Shown: positions 36,423 to 45,033, counted from the first letter of the stretch. The stretch is 64,000 bases of DNA from Lysobacter antibioticus (GCF_000731095.1 NZ_JMTZ01000025.1:1-64000); one strand, 5' to 3'. A program made the numbers and translations. Notes: generated from the letters alone by a model not told the origin.

Positions 36423-37501
36423 AACGAGGGGTCGGGTTGGGAGTGTTGGCATTGGCCCTGGGCGGGCTGGCCGCGTGGTTTTATATGAGCCGAGCCACGT
36501 CAACGCAGGGCGGCGTTACAGCGCAGGTCGTGATCGCCGAAGCGAAAACTTCCGAGAAGCGCGCAGCGCCGACTGGGCAAGATGCCGCCGCCGTGCTTCG
36601 GCAACGCCTGTCGCAATTTCCGCAAGAGTCGGCCGCTGATCGCGCCGCCAGCAAGCGCTTCCTCGAGCAGATGTGGAGCAAGAATCCATCCGGTAAGTGG
36701 TGGCTCCCTCCGCTCGACGAAGTCTATGCCGAACTGCGCGCGGCAGCGGAACGAGGCGACGTCCAATCCGCCTATATTTTGGGAAACCGATCGGACCAGT
36801 GCCGCAAGACGGTGATGGACGGCACGCCGGACAAACTGCTGGCCCGGCTGGAAGATGAGATGGAGTCCTCGGGGGCCGCCGAATATGCACAAGCGCGCAT
36901 GACGACCGTCCACGATCGATTCACCAGGGAACTCGAGCAGTACGAGTCCTGTTCGCGGGTGGGCCAGGCCGCCCTGGACGAATCGTTGCTGTGGTTGGAG
37001 CGGGCAGGTCGGGGCGACGCGAAGGATGCGAGGCTCGCCTATGTGGCCACCTGGTCCGAACAAGCGGGTCGCGACCGGGGGGGATTGATCGCCGACATCG
37101 AGCACGCGGCGCAGCAGCGGACCTTGGCGCACGAGTGGCTGGCTCAAGGCCTGGCCGCCGGCGAGGACCGCGCTTTGGATATCTACATCGATGCGTACTC
37201 CGGGACCGGCGGACTATTCCCGCGCGACCGGGTGCAGGAGCTGGCGTATGGCTATGCCCGCGACCTGGTCCGGGGCCGCCGCGGTACGGGGTTCGAGGCG
37301 CTCTGGGCGAATGGTCCGACTCGCTTCGGCGACCTGTCATCGCAGCAATGGGACGCGATCGAGGCGCAAGGGCGGGAGATTTTCAAGGCTCACTACGAAT
37401 CGCGCCCGGTGGGGCCGAATGGTGCGCCGCCTTCGCCGTTGCGGAAGCTCCAGCAACAGCAGCAGGAGCGCGCAGGGGCTGTCGATAGCGGGCGCAAATA
37501 A
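36419..37501 (+). CDS. membrane-anchored Sel1-like repeat protein 2
   Basis: The 360-residue product begins with an uncleaved-looking hydrophobic anchor (GLGVLALALGGLAAWFYM), a linker, and a helical domain that aligns with the upstream protein: ELRAAAERGDVQSAYILGNR with the following SDQCRK matches its paralogue, as does SLLWLERAGRGDAKDARLAY. Later repeats include AHEWLAQGLAAGEDRALDIY. The pair probably arose by duplication and may form a complex in the inner membrane with solenoids in the periplasm. The Gln-rich tail (RKLQQQQQERAG) is unusual. A perfect hairpin follows at 37646. Confidence 0.7.
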   Translation: MKRGVGLGVLALALGGLAAWFYMSRATSTQGGVTAQVVIAEAKTSEKRAAPTGQDAAAVLRQRLSQFPQESAADRAASKRFLEQMWSKNPSGKWWLPPLDEVYAELRAAAERGDVQSAYILGNRSDQCRKTVMDGTPDKLLARLEDEMESSGAAEYAQARMTTVHDRFTRELEQYESCSRVGQAALDESLLWLERAGRGDAKDARLAYVATWSEQAGRDRGGLIADIEHAAQQRTLAHEWLAQGLAAGEDRALDIYIDAYSGTGGLFPRDRVQELAYGYARDLVRGRRGTGFEALWANGPTRFGDLSSQQWDAIEAQGREIFKAHYESRPVGPNGAPPSPLRKLQQQQQERAGAVDSGRK

Positions 37502-37645
37502 GGGCGCAGATAAACTAGTCTGGTTTGCGTTCGGCGGCGCCGCCTTTGCGGCGAAGGCTCCAGGCATGTCCCTTGCGAAGGCCGCCGAGGCCGAGTGAAA
37601 CACGCCGGTGTTCATCGACGGCGAGAACCGGCTTGATGAACGAGG

Positions 37646-37673
37646 CGACGGAAGCGAGCGATCGCTTCCGTCG
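37646..37673. terminator. bidirectional hairpin between convergent genes
   Basis: Perfect 12-bp stem CGACGGAAGCGA / TCGCTTCCGTCG with a 4-base loop, in the gap between the Sel1-like pair and the LytTR regulator, which converge. No T-tract on either side. Confidence 0.6.
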
Positions 37674-37725
37674 TTGCCCGAGTGCCTGCATTCGGGGCGA
37701 GGCTGCCGGCCCGAAGCGGGCCAGC

Positions 37726-38523
37726 TCAGGTCAGCAGCTTGAGCTTGTCGCGATAGCTGCGCGACAGCTTCAGCTCGTGTCCGGAGTCGAGCAGAAGAAA
37801 GTACTCGCCATTGAGGTGGGGGCGCATTTCCTTGACGCGCCCCAGGTTGACGATGGCCGAACGGTGGATACGCGCGAACTTATGCGGATCGAGGCGGCGC
37901 TCCAGTTGTTGCATCGTGCCGCGCAGGACGTGGGTTTCGTCGTTGGCGTGGATGCACATGTAGTCGCCGGCGGCATCGATCCAGCGGATCGAGTCGGCGT
38001 CGATGCGCAGCAGGCGATGGCCGTCCTTGATCGTCAGCTTGGAGCCGGCGCGCGGATCCTCGTCGCCCAGCAGGCCGTCGACCTTCGATCGATGCGTTCC
38101 GGGCAGGGTTGCGATGAACTTGAGCAGGCGCTCGTAGTGATCCTCGGTCTTGCGCGCGGCCAGGCGCGAACGCGCGCGCTCGACCGATTCGTCCAGGCGC
38201 GCGTCGTCGACCGGCTTGAGCAGGTAGTCGAGCGCGCTCGCGGCGAACGCGGCGATGGCGTAGTGGTCGTAGGCGGTGACGAAAACCGTCAGCGGGATTT
38301 GCGCCGCCGGCAGCATGCGCAACAGCTCGAAGCCGTCGATCCCGGGCATTTGCACGTCCAGGAACATCAACTGCGGACGCAAGGCGGAAATGGCGTGGAA
38401 TGCTTCGCGGCCATTGCCGGCTTCACCGACGATCTCGATGTCCTCGTGGCGGCCCAGCCGCAGCTCGAGCCCCCGCCGCGCCAAGGCTTCATCGTCGACG
38501 ATCAGGGTGCGGATCTTCTTCAT
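37726..38523 (-). CDS. LytTR-family response regulator
   Basis: The 265-residue protein has a receiver domain (LIVDDEALARRGLELRL, Asp56 in LMFLDVQMPG, YLLKPVDDARL) and a C-terminal LytTR DNA-binding domain (about 165-262) with IDAAGDYMCIHANDETHVLR, RIHRSAIVNLGRVKEM and the last strand ELKLSRSYRDKLKLL. It follows the LytS-type kinase gene on the same strand with a 23-bp gap, so the two form a two-component operon. LytTR regulators often control surface properties, exopolysaccharide or secreted products. The target here is unknown. Confidence 0.92.
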   Translation of the reverse strand: MKKIRTLIVDDEALARRGLELRLGRHEDIEIVGEAGNGREAFHAISALRPQLMFLDVQMPGIDGFELLRMLPAAQIPLTVFVTAYDHYAIAAFAASALDYLLKPVDDARLDESVERARSRLAARKTEDHYERLLKFIATLPGTHRSKVDGLLGDEDPRAGSKLTIKDGHRLLRIDADSIRWIDAAGDYMCIHANDETHVLRGTMQQLERRLDPHKFARIHRSAIVNLGRVKEMRPHLNGEYFLLLDSGHELKLSRSYRDKLKLLT

Positions 38524-38546
38524 GTCAGGGCGCCTTCATCTCATGG

Positions 38547-39623
38547 CTACTGCGCGGTCGCGAACGGCAGCCGGATATGCACGTCCACGCCGCGAGGTTC
38601 GCGGTTGCGGATGTCCAGTCGTTGGCGCTCGCCGTACAGCACGCGCAGGCGTTCGCGGGTGTTGGCCAGCCCGACCGGGGCATGCCCGCCGGCCATGGGA
38701 TCGGCCTCGACGAAGCCGGGGCCGTCGTCGCGAAGATGCAGGTCGAGCATGTCGCCGTCGAGCCGAGCGACCAGTTCGATACGTCCGCCTTCCTCGCGTT
38801 TCGATACCGCGTACTTGATCGCATTCTCGATCAGCGGTTGCAGGATCAGGCTCGGCACCAGCGCATTGCGTACGGCCGGTTCGATATCGACGGCCATCTG
38901 CAGGCGATCGCCGAAACGCACTTGTTCGATGCCCAGGTAAAGATCGAGCGCATCGACCTCTTGCGCTAGCGCGACCGGCTGCTCGGGGTCGGAATCGAGG
39001 GAGCGACGCAGAAACGCCGACAGGCTTGCGACCATGCGATAGGCCGTATCCCGCTGGTCGTCGAGGATCAAGGTGGAGATGGCATTGAGCGTGTTGAACA
39101 GAAAATGCGGATTGAGCTGGTAGCGCAGCATCTTGATCTGCGCCGCGTGCGCAGCGTTCTGCGCACGCAATGCGGTTTCCTTCTGTTGTTGCAGCTGCAG
39201 CGCGAACTTGATTCCGAAGTACAGCCCGCTCCACGACAGAAGGATGTAGAGGGTCGAGGTGAAGTACCACAGATAACCGAAGATGCTGCGGATCTCGCAG
39301 TTGTCGCAATAGCGGAACGCGATGGTCACGTAAAGCTTCATCTGCACCAGCGTGGCGAGCACGAGCAGCGCGATCGCGGCGGCGGTCATCTGCGGCACCG
39401 ACAAGCCCCACAGGCGCCGATAGCCCAGGCGCAGCAGGCTGGTGACGGCGAAGCCGCAGACCGCTACGGAAAGCGAGGCGGACACATAGTGCAGCGGCTT
39501 GCCGTCGCCCATCGCGGTGGTGAAGTGGAGTATGAAATAGCCGAACCAGCCGATACTCTGCAAAGGCCAGAACAAACGCTTCGAGGCTGCCGACATCGAA
39601 TCGGGCAAGACGATGGAACTCAT
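38547..39623 (-). CDS. LytS/YpdA-type sensor histidine kinase
   Basis: The 358-residue protein has four or five predicted membrane helices (about 20-165), then a His_kinase domain with the phospho-acceptor motif MLRYQLNPHFLFNTLNAIST and a HATPase region (LILQPLIENAIKYAVSKREE, LRDDGPGF, VGLANTRERLRVLYGERQ). A pair of Cys (YCDNCEIRS) lies in a loop between helices and could be redox- or metal-sensitive. It is cotranscribed with the LytTR regulator downstream. The signal is unknown. Confidence 0.9.
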   Translation of the reverse strand: MSSIVLPDSMSAASKRLFWPLQSIGWFGYFILHFTTAMGDGKPLHYVSASLSVAVCGFAVTSLLRLGYRRLWGLSVPQMTAAAIALLVLATLVQMKLYVTIAFRYCDNCEIRSIFGYLWYFTSTLYILLSWSGLYFGIKFALQLQQQKETALRAQNAAHAAQIKMLRYQLNPHFLFNTLNAISTLILDDQRDTAYRMVASLSAFLRRSLDSDPEQPVALAQEVDALDLYLGIEQVRFGDRLQMAVDIEPAVRNALVPSLILQPLIENAIKYAVSKREEGGRIELVARLDGDMLDLHLRDDGPGFVEADPMAGGHAPVGLANTRERLRVLYGERQRLDIRNREPRGVDVHIRLPFATAQ

Positions 39624-39801
39624 ATGGGGATTCTTCGTGGCAGGCGGCCACTATGAATTACTCGATGCCCAGTGTGAAGGAGGCCCCTTGGGTCCAACGC
39701 CTCGTCGCATCTTAGCAACGCTCTGCCGCACGGCAGGCAGACTTCCGCTTTCGGGTCCTGCCTAATGGCCGAATCGATCCGACTCGGCGACAGAGACAAC
39801 C

Positions 39802-40236
39802 ATGCTGACATTTTCCTTGATCATGGCGGCGGCAGGCGCAGCGGCGCCCGCCCCGGCGAACGTTGATCCGGCGACGGTCGCGGCTATCGAAGCGACCTGC
39901 TTCGATTATGTGGACGGCCAGCTCGAGGCCGATCCGGATCGCGTCGCGCGCGCATTGCACCCGGACCTGGCCAAGCGCGCGGTGATCGGGGACACGCCTT
40001 ACGAGCGGCTCGGCTTGCGGCGCATGTCCAAGGAAGAGCTGGTGGCGTTGACCAAGAAAGGGGTGTTGAAGACGCCGAAGGAACAGTGGGACCGCAGCTG
40101 CCGTGTGCTCGACGTGGTCGGCAACGCCGCGTCGGTGCGCCTGGAAACCCAGTGGTTCGTCGATTATTTCCATATGGGGAAATTCGACGGTCGGTGGATC
40201 ATCGTCAATGCCTTGTGGTACAGCAAGCCGAAGTGA
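39802..40236 (+). CDS. exported NTF2/lumazine-binding-like protein
   Basis: The 144-residue product has a short signal peptide (LTFSLIMAAAGAAAPAPA) and a single NTF2-like domain: IEATCFDYVDGQLEADPDRV, ALHPDLAKRAV, RMSKEELVALTKKG and final strands ASVRLETQWFVDYFHMGKFD and WIIVNALW. The pattern matches the putative lumazine-binding group (PF12893). Ligand and function are unknown. The next gene starts 51 bases later in the same direction and may be co-transcribed. Confidence 0.75.
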   Translation: MLTFSLIMAAAGAAAPAPANVDPATVAAIEATCFDYVDGQLEADPDRVARALHPDLAKRAVIGDTPYERLGLRRMSKEELVALTKKGVLKTPKEQWDRSCRVLDVVGNAASVRLETQWFVDYFHMGKFDGRWIIVNALWYSKPK

Positions 40237-40287
40237 GTCGCGCGCCGTCGATAAGGCCGTTGTCGCGAAATCCATAGGGGATATGTA

Positions 40288-41364
40288 ATGAGAAATACGG
40301 TCCTGATGGCGCTCTGCGTGCTGGCGCCGGCCTGCACGCCGATGAATCCTGCCGAACCTGCGGCAGCTTCAGCCCAACCCTCGGTGGCCGTGCAGAAGCC
40401 GGGTGCCGCGCTGGGCGGCGAGCGTCAGCTGGTTTCGCCGCAGGCCGATGCCCCGCGCCTGCTCGGTGCGGATTGGTTGTCGGGCATGCGCAACGATTAC
40501 AACCTCAGCACCGATTCCGTGCAGCGCGCGATGGTGTTCGCGCGTTCGGCGGCGAACTTCAAGGACAGTCGGATCTGGTTTGCGCGACGGGACGGCAGCG
40601 GCTGGGGAGAGGCTGCCGAGGCGCCGTTCACCGACCCGCGCTACCGCGACTCCGATCCCTGGTTGACGCCCGACGGCCGAACGCTCTATTTCGTTTCCAA
40701 CCGTCCGCTCAGCGGCGAGGCGCCGAATGCCAGCCTGGACATCTGGCGCGTAGGCCTGGAGGACGGAAGTTTCGGCGTGCCCGAACGCCTCGCTACGCTG
40801 GCCAGCGATGGCGAGGAACTCGGTCCGGAGTTGCACGATGGTTGGCTGTACTTCAACAGCTCGCGCAAGGGCGGGCCGGCGAAACTGGCGATCTACCGAG
40901 CGCGCGTGAACGGTAGTGGCTTCGATGCGCCGCAGCCATTGGGTGCCCCGTTCAACGACGGCGCGATTCAAGGCGACTTCACCCTTTCGTCGGATGGCGG
41001 CCTGGCCGTGTTCTGGAGCCAGCGCGGCGGCTCCGCCGATGCGGATCTGTTCGCCGCCTGTCGAACGAACGACGGCTGGTCGGCGGCGGTGCGCTTGCCG
41101 TCACCGATCAACGCAGCCGGCATGGACTTCACCCCGTCCCTCACCGCCGACGGCAAGGAACTGCGTTTCGCCAGCATGCGCACCTCGGCGCACGCAGACG
41201 ATGCCGCTCAGGTGTTGAACGGACAAGCCAATATCTATGTGGTCCCGACGGCATTGGCGACTCAGGCACTCGCCGGAGAACTGAGCCAGGCAGGCTGCAG
41301 TCCGGCGGCCGCGCGCGAATTCTCCGCGGCGGCGCGGCCCGTCGGGGCAGGGCGTCGCTCGTAA
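40288..41364 (+). CDS. exported PD40-type beta-propeller protein
   Basis: The 358-residue product begins with a signal that has a lipoprotein-like Cys (MALCVLAPACTPM). The mature part contains WD40-like (PD40) blades: DSDPWLTPDGRTLYFVSNRP, ELGPELHDGWLYFNSSRKGG, QGDFTLSSDGGLAVFWSQRG and DFTPSLTADGKELRFASMR. This is the TolB-like propeller fold. Such single-propeller proteins bind proteins or glycans at the cell surface or in the periplasm; the exact role is unknown. AGGGGAT lies upstream of the ATG. Confidence 0.82.
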   Translation: MRNTVLMALCVLAPACTPMNPAEPAAASAQPSVAVQKPGAALGGERQLVSPQADAPRLLGADWLSGMRNDYNLSTDSVQRAMVFARSAANFKDSRIWFARRDGSGWGEAAEAPFTDPRYRDSDPWLTPDGRTLYFVSNRPLSGEAPNASLDIWRVGLEDGSFGVPERLATLASDGEELGPELHDGWLYFNSSRKGGPAKLAIYRARVNGSGFDAPQPLGAPFNDGAIQGDFTLSSDGGLAVFWSQRGGSADADLFAACRTNDGWSAAVRLPSPINAAGMDFTPSLTADGKELRFASMRTSAHADDAAQVLNGQANIYVVPTALATQALAGELSQAGCSPAAAREFSAAARPVGAGRRS

Positions 41365-41455
41365 GCAGCGCCTGCCCGGGCGGTTTCGCCCCTGCGCCCT
41401 CGTGCCGCCGAGCCCCGGAGCCACCGCCGCGGAGATCGGCCCGTCTCGTGGGGCC

Positions 41456-41935
41456 TCAGCCGCGCCGAGCCGCCTCGATCGTCGCGATGTCGATCTTGGT
41501 CATCTCCATCATGGCGTCGAACGCCCGCTTGGCGGCCGCCGGGTCGGGATCGGTGATCGCCGCGGTCAGGGCGCGCGGCGTGATCTGCCAGTTCAGCCCC
41601 CACTTGTCCTTGCACCAACCGCAGGCGCTGGTCTGGCCGCCGTTATCGACGATCGCATTCCACAGGCGGTCGGTCTCGGCTTGGTCGTCGGTTGCGACCT
41701 GAAACGAGAAGGCCTCGTTGTGCTTGAAGGCCGGTCCGCCGTTCAAGCCGAGGCAGGGGATGCCCATCACCGTGAACTCGACGGTCAGCACATCGCCTTG
41801 CTTGCCGGACGGAAAGTCGCCGGGCGCGCGATGGACGGCTCCCACCGCACTGTCGGGAAACGTCTCGGCATAGAACTTCGCGGCGTCCAGTGCGGTGCCG
41901 TCGTACCACAGGCAGATCGTGTTTTTGTTGGCCAT
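41456..41935 (-). CDS. VOC-family (PhnB-like) protein
   Basis: The 159-residue protein starts at ATG 41935 (AGGAGA upstream). It shows the PhnB / 3-demethylubiquinone-methyltransferase-like form of the vicinal-oxygen-chelate fold: ICLWYDGTALDAAKFYAETF, EFTVMGIPCLGLNGGPAFKH, EAFSFQVATDDQAETDRLWN and CGWCKDKWGLNWQITPRAL. Metal ligands of true glyoxalases are not obvious, so the activity is unknown. It is convergent with the propeller-protein gene. Confidence 0.86.
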   Translation of the reverse strand: MANKNTICLWYDGTALDAAKFYAETFPDSAVGAVHRAPGDFPSGKQGDVLTVEFTVMGIPCLGLNGGPAFKHNEAFSFQVATDDQAETDRLWNAIVDNGGQTSACGWCKDKWGLNWQITPRALTAAITDPDPAAAKRAFDAMMEMTKIDIATIEAARRG

Positions 41936-42279
41936 TCCGATTCTCCTAAGTTCAGTGGCATGCATCGTTCAACGGTGTGCATCGGGTTGCGCGGGAACTC
42001 GAACTGCGTCGTCGTCTTATCGGCCCGGGGCGCACGCGATCGTGGCGCACCTCAAGAGGCCGGGCAGGGATCGGCCCGGGGCAGCCGTTCGAGGATCGTA
42101 CTCTTGTGGGGGAAGCATCCGCTGGTCGGACGCCAATGATCGATCCCGGGATATTCCGGCGCTCTGAAACGCTCGTTAAAAAAGCATGGAGCCGCAGCGC
42201 CAGGCACCCGAGGCAGCCGCGTGAGCGCCTCGTAACGCCGTCCTTTCGATTACCCTGTCGCCCTTCAAGGAGGAATGCG
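41936..42279. other. intergenic, no gene recognised
   Basis: About 340 bases between the divergent VOC gene and the small-membrane-protein pair; only short frames without family resemblance. Confidence 0.45.
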
Positions 42280-42588
42280 ATGAAGCTTTATCACCGGATC
42301 AGTCTCGTCATCAGTCTGCTGTGCCTGGGGGCTTGGGTTTACGCCCACCTGGGCTATCGCTCGCCCGGGGCTCACGACGGCCAGGGCCCCGATCCACTGG
42401 GCATACTGCTGTACCTCGCGGTGTGGGTGGTGGGCGGCTTGCTGCTGCATTCGACCCTGGTCTCGACGTGGTTGGCGACGAGCAAGCGCAACGCGGAGCG
42501 GGTGCGCGAAGGTCGCATCGGCCTGTGGATCCAGGCGGCGGCATGGGCGGTGCTGGCGTTCTGCGTCTGGCCTTGGGTGTCGCAGTAA
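42280..42588 (+). CDS. small membrane protein, 102 residues
   Basis: AAGGAGGAATGCG precedes ATG 42280, a near-consensus ribosome-binding site. The product has three hydrophobic segments (ISLVISLLCLGAWVYAHLGY, GILLYLAVWVVGGLLLHSTL and LWIQAAAWAVLAFCVWPWV) separated by charged loops (ATSKRNAERVREGR). I do not recognise the family. The next membrane-protein gene starts 21 bases later and is probably co-transcribed. Confidence 0.66.
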   Translation: MKLYHRISLVISLLCLGAWVYAHLGYRSPGAHDGQGPDPLGILLYLAVWVVGGLLLHSTLVSTWLATSKRNAERVREGRIGLWIQAAAWAVLAFCVWPWVSQ

Positions 42589-42609
42589 GTCCCGCTGCAG
42601 GCCCCGACC

Positions 42610-42906
42610 ATGCGTGCCAAGACCGCATTCTCCACTGCCTTCCTTGCGACGATCTTCATCGCGTTCCTGGCCAATGCGGTTCCTTATTTCCTGACCCGTC
42701 GCGCCTATCAACGCGATGGCCAGGAAGTGGCCGGCTTTCCCTTCCTGTTCCGCAAGGTCGGAGGGGACTGCGGCGTATCGGCCTGCGACAGCTACGGCTT
42801 TCATGTCCTTCATTTCGCTGCCGACGCGGGGCTTGCGCTGGCCTGCGCCCTGTTTGCCGGATACATTGCGCTGCGATGGGCCCGGCGCGTTCGCGCAAGG
42901 GCTTAG
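42610..42906 (+). CDS. small membrane protein, 98 residues
   Basis: Two hydrophobic segments (FSTAFLATIFIAFLANAVPY and VLHFAADAGLALACALFAGY) flank an exported loop with two Cys (GGDCGVSACDSYGF), probably a disulfide. The C-terminus is Arg-rich. It follows the 102-residue membrane protein by 21 bases. Its TAG stop lies inside attC-like site D, so it looks like the end of a two-gene cassette. The function is unknown. Confidence 0.64.
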   Translation: MRAKTAFSTAFLATIFIAFLANAVPYFLTRRAYQRDGQEVAGFPFLFRKVGGDCGVSACDSYGFHVLHFAADAGLALACALFAGYIALRWARRVRARA

Positions 42907-42963
42907 CGATTCATTCAAGCCGTAGCCGTTTCGCGGTTGGCTTCAATCCGGGCGTTGGGGGCG
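42901..42963 (+). repeat. attC-like site D
   Basis: TTAGCGATTCATTCAAGCCG, then TAGCCGTTTCGCGGTTGGCT, then TCAATCCGGGCGTTGGG. Arms AAGCC / GGCTT and GCCG / CGGT form an imperfect hairpin, and the right core GGCGTTGGG resembles the attC recombination site GTTRRRY. The upstream stop codon lies in its left end; the next start is 12 bases after the site. Confidence 0.68.
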
Positions 42964-42974
42964 CCGAAATCCGC

Positions 42975-43388
42975 ATGGCCAAGCTCAAGATCACCTCCGT
43001 GCCTCCGGGCGAAGCGCCCGATTGGGTGCGGCAGCATTGGGTGGGGCTCGCTTTGCCGCTGCCCGACGGTTGCGAAGCGCCGGTGACGCTGCCCACCTTC
43101 GGCGTGCTTAGCGCTCCCAAGACTCGGATCGGTCAATCCCTGGCTCGCTTCTTCGGCCGGGCTCGCACCGAGACCGGATACTTGGTCGAATCTCTTCCCG
43201 CGTTCGACCTGCTGGCTCAATCCAGTCGCGAAGCCGCCGACTGGTGGCGCGCCCATACGCCGGAGCTGGCGCAGCCCGGACAGTATTTGTTGTTCCAAAT
43301 CGGCGTCGGCCATGTGCAGCCTTCGGATGCGTCCGAGCAGTCCATTCAAGCCGAATCGGTTCCACAAGCCAGCCTTACTCGGGCGTAA
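42975..43388 (+). CDS. cassette-borne hypothetical protein, 137 residues
   Basis: The product starts 12 bases after site D at ATG 42975 and its frame runs through site E, ending at the TAA in the right core of that site. It is a soluble protein without export signal: KLKITSVPPGEAPDWVRQHW, VGLALPLPDG, RTETGYLVESLPAFDLLAQS and AADWWRAHTPELAQPGQYLL. I do not recognise a named family. The last 20 or so residues are translated attC sequence (EQSIQAESVPQASLTRA), as in known cassettes lacking an earlier stop. Confidence 0.68.
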   Translation: MAKLKITSVPPGEAPDWVRQHWVGLALPLPDGCEAPVTLPTFGVLSAPKTRIGQSLARFFGRARTETGYLVESLPAFDLLAQSSREAADWWRAHTPELAQPGQYLLFQIGVGHVQPSDASEQSIQAESVPQASLTRA

Positions 43389-43392
43389 CGCC
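43334..43392 (+). repeat. attC-like site E
   Basis: GAGCAGTCCATTCAAGCCGA with right half AGCCAGCCTTACTCGGGCGT then AACGCC. The left half is the same as in sites C and D (CCATTCAAGCCG); the right core is altered (GGGCGTAACGCC). Confidence 0.58.
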
Positions 43393-43655
43393 AGAGGCGG
43401 ACGACTTCATGGCAATCGCGCTTAGGCCAACCCATATTTTGCCGTGGTCTGCGGCGATCGCCGGATCGGCAGTGCTGGGCATTGCTCTAAACGGCAAGTC
43501 CATCCAAGTTTCCTCCAATCTTCGGCATAGATCTGCTTGTCGATGACCCCGATGGGGTGATACTGGAGTGGCGAGATACATGGATTCAGCGTTATGGTTG
43601 TCGACCCCGGGGAACCGGACTGGGTCTCCAAAGAAAAGGCGGCGTGCCGAGTCCC
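43389..43655. other. possible decayed cassette between sites E and F
   Basis: About 270 bases between two attC-like sites. A short frame (ATG 43410 to 43546) and a separate stretch reading DPDGVILEWRDTWIQRYG near 43550-43610 suggest a broken small gene. No intact gene is supported. Confidence 0.4.
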
Positions 43656-43714
43656 GCCTGATGGCTCTGGCAGGTCGAAGTCGCTTTGGGGTTCGGCTTA
43701 ATCAGGCGTCAAGT
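43656..43714 (+). repeat. attC-like site F
   Basis: GCCTGATGGCTCTGGCAGGT then CGAAGTCGCTTTGGGGTTCG and GCTTAATCAGGCGTCAAGTC. The right half (CGGCTTAATCAGGCGTCAAG) is close to the xanthomonad attC consensus; the left half is eroded. The VOC gene start is 15 bases downstream. Confidence 0.55.
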
Positions 43715-43728
43715 CGTAGGAGCATCCT

Positions 43729-44118
43729 ATGAAGCGCACTTGGACCATCATCGGCGTCGCCGACGTCGCTCGCAGTTTCGGCTGGTATCAGTCCTTGTTC
43801 GGCCATGCCAAGACCGCTCCCGCTCACGACTTCTTCGGGCAAATCCGCGATGCGGACGGAACGGTCCTGATTTGTCTGCACCGATGGGGCGCTCACGACC
43901 ATCCGTCCCTGGCCAGTCCCGAGCATGCCCAGCCCGGTAACGGGCTGCTGCTGTTCTTCCGTGTCGACGATTTCGACGAGACCTTGACCAGGGCGCGTGC
44001 GCTCGTCGCGACGCTGGAGGAAGAGCCCGGTCTCAATCCCAGCACCGGAACGCAAGAGTTCGCGTTGCGCGACCCCGATGGGTACTACGTGATGGTCAGC
44101 GCGCTTTCGGCCGATTGA
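43729..44118 (+). CDS. VOC-family (glyoxalase/bleomycin-resistance-like) protein
   Basis: TAGGAG lies seven bases before ATG 43729. The 129-residue protein is a single VOC domain: WTIIGVADVARSFGWYQSLF, HDFFGQIRDADGTVLICLHR, GLLLFFRVDDFDETLTRARA and FALRDPDGYYVMVSAL. VOC proteins of this size include glyoxalase I-like enzymes, antibiotic-binding proteins and unknowns; the substrate is not predictable. It directly follows attC-like site F, and VOC proteins are common cassette cargo in integrons. A hairpin terminator follows. Confidence 0.88.
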   Translation: MKRTWTIIGVADVARSFGWYQSLFGHAKTAPAHDFFGQIRDADGTVLICLHRWGAHDHPSLASPEHAQPGNGLLLFFRVDDFDETLTRARALVATLEEEPGLNPSTGTQEFALRDPDGYYVMVSALSAD

Positions 44119-44136
44119 CACCCGCAGTCGCCAAGT

Positions 44137-44165
44137 TTCGCCGGCCTGTTTATCGAGCCGGCGAA
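44137..44165 (+). terminator. hairpin after the VOC gene
   Basis: Perfect 9-bp stem TTCGCCGGC / GCCGGCGAA with an 11-base loop, 18 bases after the stop. Confidence 0.6.
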
Positions 44166-44568
44166 TCTCATGCCTCCGGCCGTATCCGTTGAAGCGCCCT
44201 TCGATCCCGCCGATACAGGAGCGCCAGCGCATCTTGCAATGACGCAGGGATACGGACGCTGGTTCGCGGTGGTTCCGAATCAAACGGCGATCGCAGCGGG
44301 GGACCAAGCGGACGGGCTGCGACGACTGTGATTTCTTTACTTCAGTTCTTAATTTCATAAGCAAGAATCAGGATCCGGCATGCATTTCTGAGTAGCCTGG
44401 GTTTGCCGTTGGCGTCGATGCCGATGCGGTCGAAGACAGATCGCCGAGGCCGGGAAATCGGGCGTCCGGGCGAACTTCGACCGGCGTAATCCACTGCCGG
44501 CACGGACCGTGACAGGTGCGCTTGCAGGAAAGAAGCCGCCGCGAGCGGTTCCTAACAGGATGAACAGT
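44166..44568. other. intergenic, possible minus-strand gene remnant
   Basis: About 400 bases. On the minus strand near 44170-44245 a frame reads SLQDALALLYRRDRRALQRI and stops, which looks like a gene end, but no complete gene is present. Confidence 0.35.
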
Positions 44569-45033
44569 ATGAAACGAACCCTACTGGGCTTGGCTCTGGC
44601 GATGCTCGCGTTCGGCGCGAACGCGCAGGGACGAACCGCAAACACGGCGGCGGCCGCCTACGTCTCGCCTTACGCACCGGTGGATCCGTCCAAGATGAGC
44701 GACGCCGCGATGCGGGTCGCCGCCTCGATCGACCGGGGCGGCATGGCCGACATGTGGGATGGCGCCTCGAAAGCGATGCAAAGCCGGGTCAAGAAGAAGG
44801 ACTTCGTCGAGCGGATCGGCGAACTGCGAAAGAAGCTTGGGCCGGTCGTCGGCCGGTCGTGGATCGTCGTGCATCGGGAAAAGGGGGGCGCCGGCACGAC
44901 GCTGCCCGCAGGTCAGTATGCCAGCGTGGAATTCGAGTTGGCCGCCGCCAGCGGGGTAAAAGCCAAGGAGCTGGTGTCCTTTACGTTGGATGCCGATGGG
45001 GTGTGGCGCGTGGTGGGCTACACGCTCAGATAA
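44569..45033 (+). CDS. exported DUF4019 protein
   Basis: From ATG 44569 (ACAGGA eight bases upstream; ATG 44560 also in frame) the 154-residue product has a signal peptide (TLLGLALAMLAFGANAQG). The domain matches DUF4019: DAAMRVAASIDRGGMADMWD, ASKAMQSRVKKKDFVERIGE, LRKKLGPVVGRSW and final strands YASVEFELAAA and WRVVGYTL. The family is of unknown function and is exported. Confidence 0.8.
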   Translation: MKRTLLGLALAMLAFGANAQGRTANTAAAAYVSPYAPVDPSKMSDAAMRVAASIDRGGMADMWDGASKAMQSRVKKKDFVERIGELRKKLGPVVGRSWIVVHREKGGAGTTLPAGQYASVEFELAAASGVKAKELVSFTLDADGVWRVVGYTLR

